Shown here: positions 1 to 9,012 of the stretch, piece after piece
Position numbering within the stretch: position 1 is the first letter of the stretch
Layout of the letters: the number at the start of each line of letters is the position of its first letter
Assembly: GCF_014860165.1 (NCBI RefSeq)
Contig: NZ_JACZKG010000003.1
Span: forward strand, 1 to 64,000
Length of the DNA stretch: 64,000 nt
Reading direction: 5' to 3'
Origin: Devosia sp.
GTDB lineage: Bacteria; Pseudomonadota; Alphaproteobacteria; Rhizobiales; Devosiaceae
Position numbers and translations under genes: made by a program
Notes under the pieces: generated by a model
Told to the model about the DNA's origin: nothing
Seen by the model: only the letters and a program-made list of their open reading frames with translations
Database searches by the model: none

Positions 1-76
1 CGGCAACCGGGACCCCGGCCTCCTGCTCCTTCAAGATCGCAATGATCTGCTCTTCGGTGAACCTGCTTCGCTTCAT
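1..76 (-). mobile_element. IS3-family transposase OrfA, 5' end only (runs off window)
   Basis: Reverse-strand reading from the ATG at 76 gives an N-terminus beginning MKRSRFTEEQIIAILKEQ, the standard opening of the helix-turn-helix OrfA of IS3-family (IS407-like) elements. The gene continues past base 1, so completeness cannot be judged. It shows that the left edge of the window is an insertion-sequence boundary next to the cation ATPase. Confidence 0.8.
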
Positions 77-174
77 CTCTGGTCCTTCTGATGGGGCCAG
101 AGCCTACTTCAAACTGGATTAGGCGCAGGGGGCAACGTCACGCGCCGGAAGGGCGTAGTATTTCTAGTCTCTGT

Positions 175-2982
175 TTACTGTCCCCATCGGCGCAAGGTCC
201 ACTTTCGGATTTCGCCAAACCAAAGCACACTACTGGCCATCGCTATGCATACAAGCCATTGCTCGGGCGGAAGTGGAACGGTGCCGAACGCTTGGCTCAG
301 TGGTCCGAAATTGACAACGGCCACCTGTAGTAGGATCGATAGGCCGACCGCCCGCCACAGCCACGGATTGGCGAACAGATGCCGAAAAGCGCTGCTTGTT
401 TCTGAACGCGCATTGAAGCAATTGAACAACTGGGCGAAGACCAGCACGGTAAATCCTGCTGTGCGCGCCTGATCCAGGCTCTGTGTTCCCGCGATCAGCC
501 CACCTGGCTGGTACAGATCAATCGTAAGCAACGTTGCCACGGCCATGACCAGACCGATCTCAACCACGCCGCGCCACATCCGTGCGTCGATTGCCCGCTC
601 ATGCATTTTGCGTGGAGGGCGAGCCATTACGTCCTCGGTTTGTGGATCGATGCCCATCGCGAGGGCAGGCCCCGTATCGGTTATTAGGTTGATCCACAAA
701 ATTTGGGTAGCTAGTAGCGGCAGGGCTAGTTCGCCCCCATTCGTCCGGTGTAGTCCAACGACGTTGGCCCCAACAACACCCAGGAACACTGTCATCACTT
801 CGCCCATGTTGGACGACAGCAGGTAGCGCAGGAACTTGCGGATATTGTCGAAGATGCCGCGCCCTTCACGCACTGCCTCAACGATTGTCGCGAAATTATC
901 ATCCGCCAAAATCATCTTCGCCGCTTCCTTGGTCACCTCCGGGCCGGTCACGCCCATGGCAATGCCTATATCGGCCGCCTTCAGCGCCGGGGCATCGTTC
1001 ACGCCGTCACCAGTCATCGCCACGACATTGCCCGCGGCCTGCAGCGCGTCGACGATGCGCAGTTTGTGGACCGGCGCGACCCTGGCGTAGACTGATGTCG
1101 TGCGAACTGCGTTCGCAAATTCGTCATCGTCCATGGCATCCAGCTCTGCCCCAGTTAATGCCTTTGTCCCGAATTCAACGATGCCGAGCTTGGCAGCGAT
1201 GCGTGCCGCGGTGCGGGGGTGGTCGCCGGTGATCATGATCACGCGAATTCCGGCGCGACGCGCCTCTGCTATCGCCACCTCCGCTTCCTCGCGCGGCGGA
1301 TCAGTGATCCCAACGGTGCCGACAAAGATCAGGTCCTCTTCCAGCTGCTCGCTGTTTCGTGGATCTTCTTGGGCGCCCAACGGCCGGTAGGCCACGGCCA
1401 ACGTGCGTAACCCTTCACCAGACAAACGCTCCAGACTGGCCTGGGCACGGCTCCGATGCGCGGCATCGAACGGCACCACGTCCATTCCGACCCGGACGCG
1501 CGAACAATGGCTCATCAAAACGTCGGGCGCTCCCTTTGAGATGACAACAAGTTCGCCGCCGCGCTCTAGGTCACGTTCGACGGTCGACATCATCTTGCGA
1601 TCAGAGCTGAACGGGATTTCAGTTAACCGCTCGAACCGCAGCTTGCGGCGTTCATGAACGCCAAGCTTGCGCTCGGCTACCAAAAAGGCGGCCTCGGTCG
1701 CATCGCCATGAATCGCCCAGGTTCCCTCTCCCGTCTGCCGCAGGCTGGCATTGCCCGCGAGACTACCGCCGCTCAAAACCACGATCTGCTCGGCACGAAG
1801 CGGGCCCCTGGGCTCCGTCCCGCCTTCGTCCGCCTCTAGCCGGCCCAACGGCTCGTAACCGACGCCAGTTACCTGGGCGCCGCCGGATGCGGTTAGTATC
1901 TGTTCGATCGTCATCTCGGAGCGCGTTAGCGTACCTGTCTTGTCCGAGCAAATCACGGAGGCAGAGCCCAGCGTCTCTACCGATGAAAGGTTTTTTACTA
2001 CAGCATTCAGTTTGGCCATGCGCTGCACCCCCAGCGCTAGCACAAGCGAAAGGATCGCCGGGAGGCCTTCGGGCACGGCGGCAACCGCCAGCGATACTCC
2101 CAGGAGGAGCACCGTGATGACGTCCGAAGGCCCCTTTATGTCGGACACCCAAAGCACCGATGTAACCACGATGATGGTGATGCCGACGACAGCGGTGCCG
2201 AGCATGCGGCCGATCCGGGCCACCTCCTTCTGTAGCGGCGTCGGCTCATCGGCCGTCGCGTCGAGCATGGCTGCGATGCCGCCCATCTCAGTTTGCATGC
2301 CCGTGGCGGAAACGACGGCAAGACCAGTTCCCTGCACGACCGCGGTGCCCTTGAACACCATGCAGAAGCGCTCGGCGAGCGGCGCTGGGCCATCAAGAAC
2401 AGCCGCGTCTTTCAGAACGGCTTCGCTTTCACCGGTGAGTGACGCTTCTTGCACGCTGAGGCTCGCCGAACGCAAAAGTCTTGCGTCGGCGCCGACGGCG
2501 TCGCCTTCCTCGAGCGCCAAGATGTCGCCGGGTACCAGTTCGGCGCTGGGGATCCGTTGCCTTTCCCCGTCGCGCAACACCGACGATGTGACAGCGGTCA
2601 TCCGTGCCAAGGCGGCCACAGCACCGGCCGCCTTGGCCTCCTGCACAAAGCCGAGCACAGCATTGGCAAGCACCACCATGGCAATGACCATCGCATCGAC
2701 CGGCCAGCCGCCCGGGCGCTCGATCAGCCAAGCCACAAGAGAGATGAAGATTGCACCAAGTAGCAGATAGACCAGGGGGTCTTGAAACTGCGCCAATGCG
2801 CGGCGCCAAGCCGACGGAGGCACGACCGCCCGCAGTTCATTGCGTCCGTAGGAGGAGAGACGGCGGGCCGCTTCAGCGCCGGTCAGACCAATCGTAGCGT
2901 TGCTGTGCAGATCGCGCATCAGTGCTTCGGCGTCGTAGAGCGACGGATCGGTTTGGGGGGAAGACAGAGGTAAGTCGCTCAT
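175..2982 (-). CDS. P-type cation-transporting ATPase (P2-like, PEGLP motif)
   Basis: A 935-residue integral membrane pump that uses ATP to move cations across the inner membrane. An N-terminal cation-ATPase domain (about residues 15-75) is followed by the actuator loop with a TGES motif, the PEGLP motif in transmembrane helix 4, the phosphorylation motif DKTGT and the hinge motif GDGVNDAP, with six C-terminal helices. PEGLP is typical of Ca2+- and Na+/K+-type pumps and distinguishes it from the CPC-type heavy-metal ATPases elsewhere here. The start at 2982 is preferred; an in-frame ATG at 3063 would add 27 residues unlike the family. Homologues often sit in low-oxygen/stress islands with alternative F-ATPases, and the next fragment fits that. 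The ion is not determined. Its last ~85 bp recur near 22,260. Confidence 0.9.
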   Translation of the reverse strand: MSDLPLSSPQTDPSLYDAEALMRDLHSNATIGLTGAEAARRLSSYGRNELRAVVPPSAWRRALAQFQDPLVYLLLGAIFISLVAWLIERPGGWPVDAMVIAMVVLANAVLGFVQEAKAAGAVAALARMTAVTSSVLRDGERQRIPSAELVPGDILALEEGDAVGADARLLRSASLSVQEASLTGESEAVLKDAAVLDGPAPLAERFCMVFKGTAVVQGTGLAVVSATGMQTEMGGIAAMLDATADEPTPLQKEVARIGRMLGTAVVGITIIVVTSVLWVSDIKGPSDVITVLLLGVSLAVAAVPEGLPAILSLVLALGVQRMAKLNAVVKNLSSVETLGSASVICSDKTGTLTRSEMTIEQILTASGGAQVTGVGYEPLGRLEADEGGTEPRGPLRAEQIVVLSGGSLAGNASLRQTGEGTWAIHGDATEAAFLVAERKLGVHERRKLRFERLTEIPFSSDRKMMSTVERDLERGGELVVISKGAPDVLMSHCSRVRVGMDVVPFDAAHRSRAQASLERLSGEGLRTLAVAYRPLGAQEDPRNSEQLEEDLIFVGTVGITDPPREEAEVAIAEARRAGIRVIMITGDHPRTAARIAAKLGIVEFGTKALTGAELDAMDDDEFANAVRTTSVYARVAPVHKLRIVDALQAAGNVVAMTGDGVNDAPALKAADIGIAMGVTGPEVTKEAAKMILADDNFATIVEAVREGRGIFDNIRKFLRYLLSSNMGEVMTVFLGVVGANVVGLHRTNGGELALPLLATQILWINLITDTGPALAMGIDPQTEDVMARPPRKMHERAIDARMWRGVVEIGLVMAVATLLTIDLYQPGGLIAGTQSLDQARTAGFTVLVFAQLFNCFNARSETSSAFRHLFANPWLWRAVGLSILLQVAVVNFGPLSQAFGTVPLPPEQWLVCIAMASSVLWFGEIRKWTLRRWGQ

Positions 2983-3296
2983 ATTTACACCGCAGTTCAC
3001 CAGAGTGGCTTTCAGCCGACCATGGACGCGTCTGGCTCGAATGCTGTTGCAGGTGAAGCCCAACGTAGAGCACCTGCCGAAAATCGTTGGTCTAGGTCAG
3101 CTTTTTCGATATCGGCGACATCTCCCTTCATCGCGGTTTCCTGTTCCGGTGTCGGAGGGTGGCGGACCTTAGCCCATGCCCTAACAGTCTCCGCGCCTTT
3201 GACCGCGCCGTTCCTGATGCACATCAGTGCGAGGGTTAGCCAGATGGGCCAAAAATGGATCACTCGCTGCGGGACCGGCAAACGGAAAGGAACCCA

Positions 3297-3575
3297 ATGC
3301 CAAAAACAGAATCCAAAGGGCGGGTCAATGCCGTGCGCGGTGCGGTTGTCGATGTGCGCTATGACTCGGGGCTCGCTGCCCGCACTGAACGAGGCTCTGC
3401 TGGTAGGATGGGACCGCCCCTGCCCGTTGATGCTGGAGGTCCAGAGCCATCTTGACTTGACCACGCTGCGCGCCGTGGCCTTGCAGGCGACTGCGGGGCT
3501 CTCTCGTGGTGTGACTGTACGGTCCACCGGATCACCCATCACGGTGCCGGTGGGGGCGGCAGTGCTGGGGCGGGC
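3297..3575 (+). pseudogene. atpD: N-terminal fragment of an alternative F-type ATPase beta subunit (AtpD), frameshifted
   Basis: From the ATG at 3297, preceded by GGAAAGGA, the frame reads MPKTESKGRVNAVRGAVVDV, the start of the alternative (N-ATPase type) beta subunit. After about 25 residues the match moves to another frame with PALNEALLVGWDRP, then LEVQSHLDLTTLRAVALQ and [11 protein letters not shown], and ends near 3575. Only about 90 of ~470 residues remain, with no Walker A motif. One frameshift and a 3' truncation make it a dead remnant. Such N-ATPase operons normally contain nine subunit genes; none of the others is here. Confidence 0.75.
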
Positions 3576-3604
3576 CGGACCAGGCGGCGGCCATAGCCCA
3601 AATC

Positions 3605-3862
3605 ATCCCCGACGCGCTGGATGCTATAGACTTTGCGGCGGGGTCGATGGGTCCGAAAATTACCGCCGCCTGCGTTTTCGCGCGGGCGGGCGGCTCGATG
3701 GCGGGAATAGGACGCTTGCAGGACGCTCGCGCAATCGTCGAGGGGCGGGCGGGCACGCAGGTGCGCCTTGTGCCTGTCACACCCGGGAACCGTCTTTCCG
3801 GCGAAAAGAAGAACGCCGGGTTGGCACGGCACCAACCTGGATCAGTGCAAGCGACGGTCTGA
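3605..3862 (+). pseudogene. arcC: C-terminal fragment of carbamate kinase (ArcC)
   Basis: The frame contains [17 protein letters not shown], then [20 protein letters not shown], which match the C-terminal portion of carbamate kinase, the enzyme making ATP from carbamoyl phosphate. The first ~250 residues are missing and the reading after about 3766 does not look like the family. The fragment abuts the AtpD remnant directly, so a deletion fused two unrelated genes of a former energy-metabolism island. Confidence 0.65.
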
Positions 3863-4010
3863 AGGGCGAATATCAGGCAGTGGAACCCATTCTGTTGAAC
3901 GCCCGCAAAAAAGACCCAATCCGCACTACCCACCAGCCCTTTGTCGTACCGCATCGGATGGACCGACCTGAAGCAGAGACGCCGTAATCGACTGGCTCAA
4001 AGGATACCAG

Positions 4011-4791
4011 ATGACTCATTCTATGACTGGCGAAATCGCTCTGATCACCGGAGCGGCAGGTGCCATCGGCCTGGCTACCGCCAAATTGCTGGCCGCCCGC
4101 GGTGCCACCGTGGTCGCCACCGACATCGTCGGGTCTGATTTTGGGCCGCTACGATCCGCCATCCCGAATGCCGAGCGGCTCTTGGTCCTGGAAGCGGACG
4201 TAACCGATGAGGCAGCATTCGCCGCAGCTGTCGCGGCCACGGTCAACGCATTCGGCACCATCGACATCTTCTTCAACAATGCGGGCATTGAAGGTCCGGT
4301 TGCGCCGATACCGGATTTCCCTACCGATGAATTTCGCAGGGTGATGGAAGTCAATGTAACCGGAATCTTCCTGGGGCTGAAATTGGTCATACCTGTGATG
4401 GCTGGCGCGGGCGGCGGCAGTATCATCAATTCGTCCAGTGTCGCCGGGCTGATCGGCTCGCCGGGGTTGAGCGCCAGCATGACGCGTGGCCAGCAAGCAT
4501 GCCATCCTGGGCTTGACCCGCGCGGCGGCGGTGGAATGGGGGGCCAAGGGCATCCGCGTGAACTGCATCAACCCCGGCCCGATCGAAAGTCGGATGATGG
4601 CCTCGATCGAGGAGGGCGTCAGCCCCGGCGAAGCGGTTGCCGTGCATGAGGGCTTCGCCGCCACGATCCCGATGAAGCGCTATGGCACCCCGGACGAGGT
4701 GGCGGGCGTCGTGGCGTTTTTGGCCTCCGATGACGCCGCATATGTCAATGGGGCCGCCTATACCGTTGATGGCGGTATGACCGCCGCCTGA
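4011..4791 (+). pseudogene. Short-chain dehydrogenase/reductase, frameshifted at the active site
   Basis: An SDR of about 255 residues split in two frames. The 5' part (4011 to about 4475) carries the Rossmann motif GAAGAIG near residues 14-20, the NNAG motif and the catalytic-serine region SSSVAGL. The 3' part (from about 4486) continues with ASKHAILGLTRAA, INPGPI and the usual C-terminal VNGAAYTVDGG. Between them ten bases stand where three are expected, so the frame changes and the Tyr of the YxxxK catalytic pair is lost. Without correction this cannot make a working oxidoreductase. The substrate is unknown. It precedes a convergent Crp/Fnr gene, whose stop codon begins one base after the SDR stop. 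Confidence 0.8.
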
Positions 4792-5547
4792 TCACTTCAG
4801 CAAGGGGCCGTCGTGATCGAGGTAGGTCTTGTCGAAATCCGCCAGTTGCACCAGGGCATTAAGGTCGTGTATCTCGACCTGCCCGTGCTGAAAGGTGACC
4901 AGACCATCGTCACGCAATTCGCGTAGGACGCGGTTGACATGAACCGCGCTCAGTCCCAGTGCGTCGGCAAGCAGGTATTGTGACAGCGGGCAGCCATATC
5001 CAGAGGTTGACCCGAGGCCCACCAGTTTCAGCCGTGCGCCCAACTCCAGCAGTAAATGCGCCGTGCGTTCCTTTGCATCCCGCCGCCCGATGCCTACCAG
5101 ATGCTCGACCACCATCGCCTCGTCGCGCGACGCAGCCCAGAGGACTGCGGTAGCCAGGCGCGGCGTGTTGCTGAAGGTTTCCAAAAGATCGTTGGCCAAC
5201 ACCTCGGACGCTTCGACCTTGATGACGGGTTCGATGTTGTGGTCCGCCGTGCGGAACAGCACGGATCGCAGACCCAGAAAATCGCCGGGAATCTGGAAGT
5301 CGACGATCTGTCGTGTGCCGCCAGACAGAATTTTGTACGAGCACACCCAGCCCGAGGCCAAAATGTAGGCCGATTGATTGATCTGGCCCTCATGCACCAT
5401 GTCGCGGCCGGCGGGAAACACCTTGCGGCGACTATGCAACCTGTCCAGCGCCGACATCTCGGCACCGGAGAGGGCGACGAAGGCTCCCAATTTGCGGGCG
5501 AATGGGCTGTGCAGTGCTGTCAATGCCGACGCTCCTTCGGTAGCCAT
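4792..5547 (-). CDS. Crp/Fnr-family transcriptional regulator
   Basis: A 251-residue cytoplasmic regulator. Residues ~25-140 form the cyclic-nucleotide-binding-type beta-barrel (GRDMVHEGQ, PGDFLGL), followed by the long dimer helix and a C-terminal winged helix-turn-helix (LSQYLLADALGLSAVHVNRVLREL). It lacks the N-terminal cysteine cluster of oxygen-sensing Fnr, so it is closer to the FixK/CRP-like proteins common in stress islands. It is convergent with the SDR pseudogene and divergent from a small gene at 5711. Likely targets would be FNR/FixK-type boxes; candidates are the repeats near 7,480 and 7,580 and the site at 56,179. The signal it senses cannot be told. Confidence 0.9.
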   Translation of the reverse strand: MATEGASALTALHSPFARKLGAFVALSGAEMSALDRLHSRRKVFPAGRDMVHEGQINQSAYILASGWVCSYKILSGGTRQIVDFQIPGDFLGLRSVLFRTADHNIEPVIKVEASEVLANDLLETFSNTPRLATAVLWAASRDEAMVVEHLVGIGRRDAKERTAHLLLELGARLKLVGLGSTSGYGCPLSQYLLADALGLSAVHVNRVLRELRDDGLVTFQHGQVEIHDLNALVQLADFDKTYLDHDGPLLK

Positions 5548-5710
5548 GCTCCTGAGACGGAACGGAAGGAAAAATCCGCGTGAACGACCAATGCCGCTGA
5601 CAACACTGATCTGCCTCAGTTCACGATACCATATTTCTGCGACACTGTTGCAGGGTCTGGATGAATTGGCGTTCCGCCTGTCCAGCGCCAGCCTTCAGAA
5701 AGTCAGCCCA

Positions 5711-5947
5711 ATGCCCAAGATCCCTGACGTGTCCGGAACGGCGGCCCTCGCGATTTGCGAGTCGCTGCTGCTGGCGCTGAACGACCGCAAGATCTTACCT
5801 GAACACGAAATCGTCGGGATACTGCGGGACGCAGCTGGGGCGCATTCAAACGACACCGGCAAGGACGGCAACGCCGACCTTCACCTCGCCGTCGCGGCAC
5901 TGATCAATGGTATTCTTGCAGGTGGAAATTCCGTTCGTCGCAGATAG
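5711..5947 (+). CDS. Small conserved-type hypothetical protein (78 aa)
   Basis: Begins MPKIPDVSGTAALAICES and contains a regular helical segment (LLLALNDRKILPEHEIVGIL) with a basic C-terminus. No signal peptide or membrane segment is visible. The same frame is open farther upstream, but the ATG at 5711 gives a compact protein resembling small proteins of unknown function found beside Crp/Fnr regulators and DUF302 genes in rhizobial-type stress islands (recollection, not searched). No function can be assigned. Confidence 0.55.
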   Translation: MPKIPDVSGTAALAICESLLLALNDRKILPEHEIVGILRDAAGAHSNDTGKDGNADLHLAVAALINGILAGGNSVRRR

Positions 5948-6162
5948 CGACGATTGGCGCCCCGCCTGTTGCAACTGGTCGATCAGATGCACTCTTGCCT
6001 CGAGCAACACGTCGGCACGTCTCGCCGAACCGACGCTAGGCGCTCGCCATCCAGCAGGCCGCGTGCATTGGTGAACACCGAAGGCGCGAACAGGCAATCG
6101 CCGAGCAGGGTGGTCCCGAGGATCGCCCTGCTCGGCGAGGGTGCTGGCCTCGCAGGTTCATC

Positions 6163-6550
6163 TCAGATCGCGTCGACGGCCTTCGCCAGAAGGTCCCGCA
6201 CATCGCCTGCCACGGCCGTCAATTCAGAGTTGTCGATCGGCTGCATCGATGCCACCGGGTCGATGGCGCTGACCTCCACCCGCCCTCGACTTCACGGAGG
6301 ATGACGTTGCAGGGCAGCATCGCGCCAACCCGAGGCTCGATTCCGATCGCCTGATGTGCCATTTTCGGATTGCAGGCCCCGAGAATGCGGTAGGCCGACA
6401 TCTCGACATCGAGCTTCTTCTTCATCGTCACCTTGACCTCGATTTCGGTTAGAACGCCAAAGCCATGCGCGGCCAGCGCTGCACGGGCGCGTGCATCGAC
6501 GGCGTCAAAGTCCGTACACCTGTTGTCAGGCGGTTGATCGTGTAATCCAT
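6163..6550 (-). pseudogene. DUF302 family protein, two frameshifts
   Basis: Read from the ATG at 6550 the protein starts MDYTINRLTTG, then needs a frame change to continue as DAVDARARAALAAHGFG, VTMKKKLDVEMSAYRILGAC and PRVGAMLPCNVILREVEG, and a second change to continue with SAIDPVASMQPIDN to a stop at 6163. This is the full DUF302 fold of ~128 residues, including the central ILGACNP and LPCNV signatures. DUF302 proteins have no firm function but accompany redox and sulfur or metal stress genes. The two indels suggest inactivation. Confidence 0.7.
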
Positions 6551-6565
6551 TGGCTCACCTTTCGT

Positions 6566-6667
6566 CTATTTGCGCAGGTATTTGACCAGCGCTGCAATCG
6601 CAAGACCGACAAGCACAGTGATGAGTATCATCCAGAGCCAGCCGAAACCCATACCATTGTCATTCAT
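6566..6667 (-). CDS. 33-aa single-helix membrane protein
   Basis: The ATG at 6667 is preceded by a consensus AGGAGG about 8 bases upstream. The product is one hydrophobic helix (MGFGWLWMILITVLVGLAIA) ending in KYLRK, which predicts an N-out/C-in microprotein of the inner membrane. It directly precedes the DUF302 remnant, whose start lies 15 bases past this stop, so the two form one transcription unit. The strong ribosome site and clean hydrophobic pattern are the only evidence that it is real. Confidence 0.6.
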   Translation of the reverse strand: MNDNGMGFGWLWMILITVLVGLAIAALVKYLRK

Positions 6668-6749
6668 CGTCAAAGCCTCCTGATCTGTAACGGGAATATC
6701 CGCCAACCGGCGCTAGGCTCGATTGGCGAGGGAACGGGGCCTGTTAGTT

Positions 6750-6845
6750 GTTGCCCATCACTATCCCGCATCTGAAGAGCTCGAGATCATCAATCTCGTC
6801 GAGCAGTCCCACCTGCCGACCCGCAAAACGCTGGACCGGCTGGTA
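6750..6845 (+). mobile_element. Transposase N-terminal fragment
   Basis: The frame reads YPASEELEIINLVEQSHLPT, then RKTLDRL, matching the N-terminal helix-turn-helix of a family of IS3-type transposases (YPASEKLEIIRLVEQSHLP). The similarity stops after about 30 residues. It is a scar, not an active element. Confidence 0.6.
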
Positions 6846-7108
6846 TCCGATGGGTCAGGGCATGATACCTCATTCTTGCTCGTTCCCATCCGCGATCGAT
6901 TTTTTTTGAGCGGACGGTTTTCCAGTGTCAGGCCGGCGACGCATTCCTTCGGCGCACTGGACTCACGGCTTAGATCCTTGACCTCATGGCTGGTGGCGGC
7001 CCGTGTCGTATTGCCAGGCGGCGACAGCTGTCGGCTCAAACACTCCGCCGACGCCGCTGGGCGTCCTCCGCGGGTTGCCTATCGGAGAGGCGCGGTCGAG
7101 CGCAAAGG

Positions 7109-7306
7109 TCATGCGAGCGCGTGCATCGCCGCGTCGCATTCACGGTTGCATTCGGTGTCGTTCTTCGCCGTATGCGCCTTCTCGGCCGCGTGACAATGCT
7201 TCATCGCCGCGTCCTTCTTGGGACCGGCAGGGGCCTTATCACACGCCTCCTTAACGGATTTCATCTTGTCGTCGTGGGTGCCGAACATGTGGGACTCGTG
7301 ATCCAT
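7109..7306 (-). CDS. Small His/Cys-containing protein (65 aa)
   Basis: Starts MDHESHMFGTHDDKMKSV with AAAGGA upstream of the ATG. It is rich in Lys, His and Ala and contains CHAAEKAHTAKNDTECNREC, giving Cys and His residues at helical spacing. No signal peptide is seen, so it should be cytoplasmic. The composition suggests metal binding or a stress-induced helical protein. The family is not recognised. Confidence 0.55.
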   Translation of the reverse strand: MDHESHMFGTHDDKMKSVKEACDKAPAGPKKDAAMKHCHAAEKAHTAKNDTECNRECDAAMHALA

Positions 7307-7472
7307 GAGGCTGGTCCTTTCTGGGTCCGCCCGAATTCACTAAGCCGCTCCGTCGAACCGGCACTACGCCCGGCAACCGATCAAGCACACTTTGCCGCAA
7401 CTCGAAACGGACGACTGACGGCGTGTTCGATTGCCGTCAGAGGAACCATATCGGGATGTCGTGGGACGGGAA

Positions 7473-7585
7473 CTGATGCAGGTTAGGTGTTCCGGACTTT
7501 TCCGCTTGCGTCTGGTCCCGCAAGATAAATACGACAGATGGGTCCTGTTCCTCGGCTCTCGGGTTCCGCAGGCTGATGCAGGTTA
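7473..7585. repeat. Pair of 13-bp direct repeats exactly 100 bp apart (FixK/FNR-like)
   Basis: CTGATGCAGGTTA occurs at 7473-7485 and again at 7573-7585. With one extra base the second copy reads CTGATGCAGGTTAA, which differs from the FixK/FNR consensus TTGAT-N4-GTCAA at two places. They lie upstream of the exported-protein gene at 7671, where an anaerobic activator could bind. This is a weak regulatory inference. Confidence 0.35.
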
Positions 7586-7670
7586 ATACCCGCACTCCGG
7601 AAACGGTGTAGGCAGATTGGAGAGGATCGCGACATTTGCCGCGCGCTTCTAGGCTCAAGGAAGAACCGAC

Positions 7671-8080
7671 ATGATAGCGATGCAAGCTTGGCGCCAGAGC
7701 CTCTCCGGCGGCAAGGCGGTCAGAGGCACAAAAATGGCCTGTATGCCCGAACACACGAAACGCTCGACTTTGGCCAGATCGCTGGCCGCATGCTTTGTCT
7801 TGGTCTTTCCACTCCCTCTGCTCGCGGCTGAGGCTCAAGAAACTGGCGTGGACAACCAACTGTCTTCCGGTGAAGTGAGCGTTTCCGCCACCGAGCCGGC
7901 GGATAAGTGTCTGAGCGATCTGCGCGCTCTAGACAGTCAGATGCAACAGGACGGCTACTGGCTCGGCGGTTATGGGACCGGCGATCCGGGGCTCGGGTAT
8001 GGCTATCCTTTAGGCGGATATGGCTACGAGTATGGTTCGGACCCCCATGGCACGGCAGCTGCCGCCATCCGGGCAGGTTC
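7671..8080 (+). pseudogene. Exported Gly/Tyr-rich protein, 3' end lost to an IS fragment
   Basis: AAGGAAG precedes the ATG at 7671. The protein has an N-terminal hydrophobic export segment (LAACFVLVFPLPLLAAEA, near residues 38-55), then DLRALDSQMQQDGYWLG and a Gly-Tyr-rich stretch. Similar proteins in alphaproteobacterial stress islands are about 200 residues. Here the frame runs into reverse-oriented transposase DNA near 8080 and the last residues are not native. The secretion signal is clear; the function is unknown. Confidence 0.55.
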
Positions 8081-8178
8081 AGGAGCCGGGCGGCCTGCGC
8101 CACCGCAACGCCCCGTTCCCTAACCAGCTTAACAGCCTCGAGCTTGAACTCCCGGCTGAACGTGCGTCTCTCCATCAA
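8080..8178 (-). mobile_element. IS3-family OrfA start, truncated
   Basis: Reading from the ATG at 8178 gives MERRTFSREFKLEAVKLVRE and RGVAVAQAARLL, the conserved OrfA N-terminus. It stops matching near 8080, where the exported-protein frame on the other strand begins to diverge. Only ~33 codons remain. Confidence 0.75.
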
Positions 8179-8259
8179 AACTCTCCAGTTCCAAAAACTG
8201 GACTGCCCCTAGCCCGGTAGACAGGCCCCGCCTATCCTTTGAGCATAGGAGGCAGCTTG

Positions 8260-8318
8260 TGAGTACACAGAGATTACCCCGGAATTTAAGGAAGAAGCCG
8301 TCAGGCAGGTGGTTAATC
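8260..8318 (+). mobile_element. Second IS3-type OrfA start fragment
   Basis: The frame containing TPEFKEEAVRQVVN matches the beginning of another OrfA subgroup. The GTG at 8260 is out of phase with it, so the start is already disrupted. It faces the fragment at 8080-8178, giving two divergent transposase relics within 250 bp. From 8319 to 8546 nothing coding is seen. Confidence 0.6.
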
Positions 8319-8546
8319 CCGCCTGGCGCTGCCGCCCGTCTCCTTCGTGAAGGCTAAGCGACCGGCAGGGAGCACCGCTGCGTGGTGTTTAGTCACTGTC
8401 CATTGCTGCCTTGGGTCCGGATCACGCCGCCGAGGCAGGGTCGCTTGGCGAAGCATCCAAGGAGAATGCGGCGTTCCCGAGCTAATGAGTGACAATCCAG
8501 GGTTCTCGCTCGCTGGAGGCCCGGCCGGGGGCAAATGTTCGCCGCT

Positions 8547-9005
8547 CTAAAGGCTTTCGTTGACCCGGTCGTGGTGGGCGATCTGGTCGTGGAATGTGCA
8601 CTTGCCGTGATCTGCGAGAATCTCGATGACCTGGCAGGTCTCCACGCGACCATGCGAGCATCCCTCTACCATTCGCTCTAGCTCGGCCTCGAGCGCGGTC
8701 AAGCTGGCGATCTTCCGCTTCACCTCCACCAAGCGGGCCTTCGCGATCGCATCGGCCTCGTGACACGATTGGTGGGGAGCATCCTGCAAAGACAGCAAGG
8801 TGCGGATCTCGTCGATGTCGAAGCCCAACTCGCGAGAATGCCTGATGAAGGTGAGACGCTCCACGTCCTTGCGGTCGTAGGTCCGCCGGTTGCCCTCGGT
8901 GCGCGGCGCCGCCGGCAACAAGCCGATTTGCTCATAGTACCTAATGGTGGGCACTTTCACCCCAGTAGCTTCCGATACCTTGCCGATCGCGATCGCGTGA
9001 CTCAT
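8547..9005 (-). CDS. MerR-family regulator of Zn/Cd/Pb export
   Basis: A 152-residue activator with an N-terminal winged helix (IGKVSEATGVKVPTIRYYEQ), a dimer helix and a metal-binding C-terminus. Cys81, Cys116 and Cys124 fall in the three-cysteine pattern of divalent-metal sensors such as ZntR, PbrR and CadR (Cys81 to Cys116 has the same 35-residue spacing), with a further Cys136 and His residues near the end. That argues against a CueR-type monovalent sensor. It is divergent from the ZntA-like ATPase and should bind the operator between the two genes. Zn, Cd and Pb cannot be told apart from sequence. Confidence 0.9.
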   Translation of the reverse strand: MSHAIAIGKVSEATGVKVPTIRYYEQIGLLPAAPRTEGNRRTYDRKDVERLTFIRHSRELGFDIDEIRTLLSLQDAPHQSCHEADAIAKARLVEVKRKIASLTALEAELERMVEGCSHGRVETCQVIEILADHGKCTFHDQIAHHDRVNESL

Positions 9006-9012
9006 TTTGCGC

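Noticed and set aside
3022-3987. 321-codon forward frame over the AtpD/ArcC remnants
   Set aside because: It joins parts of the AtpD fragment with unrelated sequence; only the fragment matches a family, so it is not a real gene.
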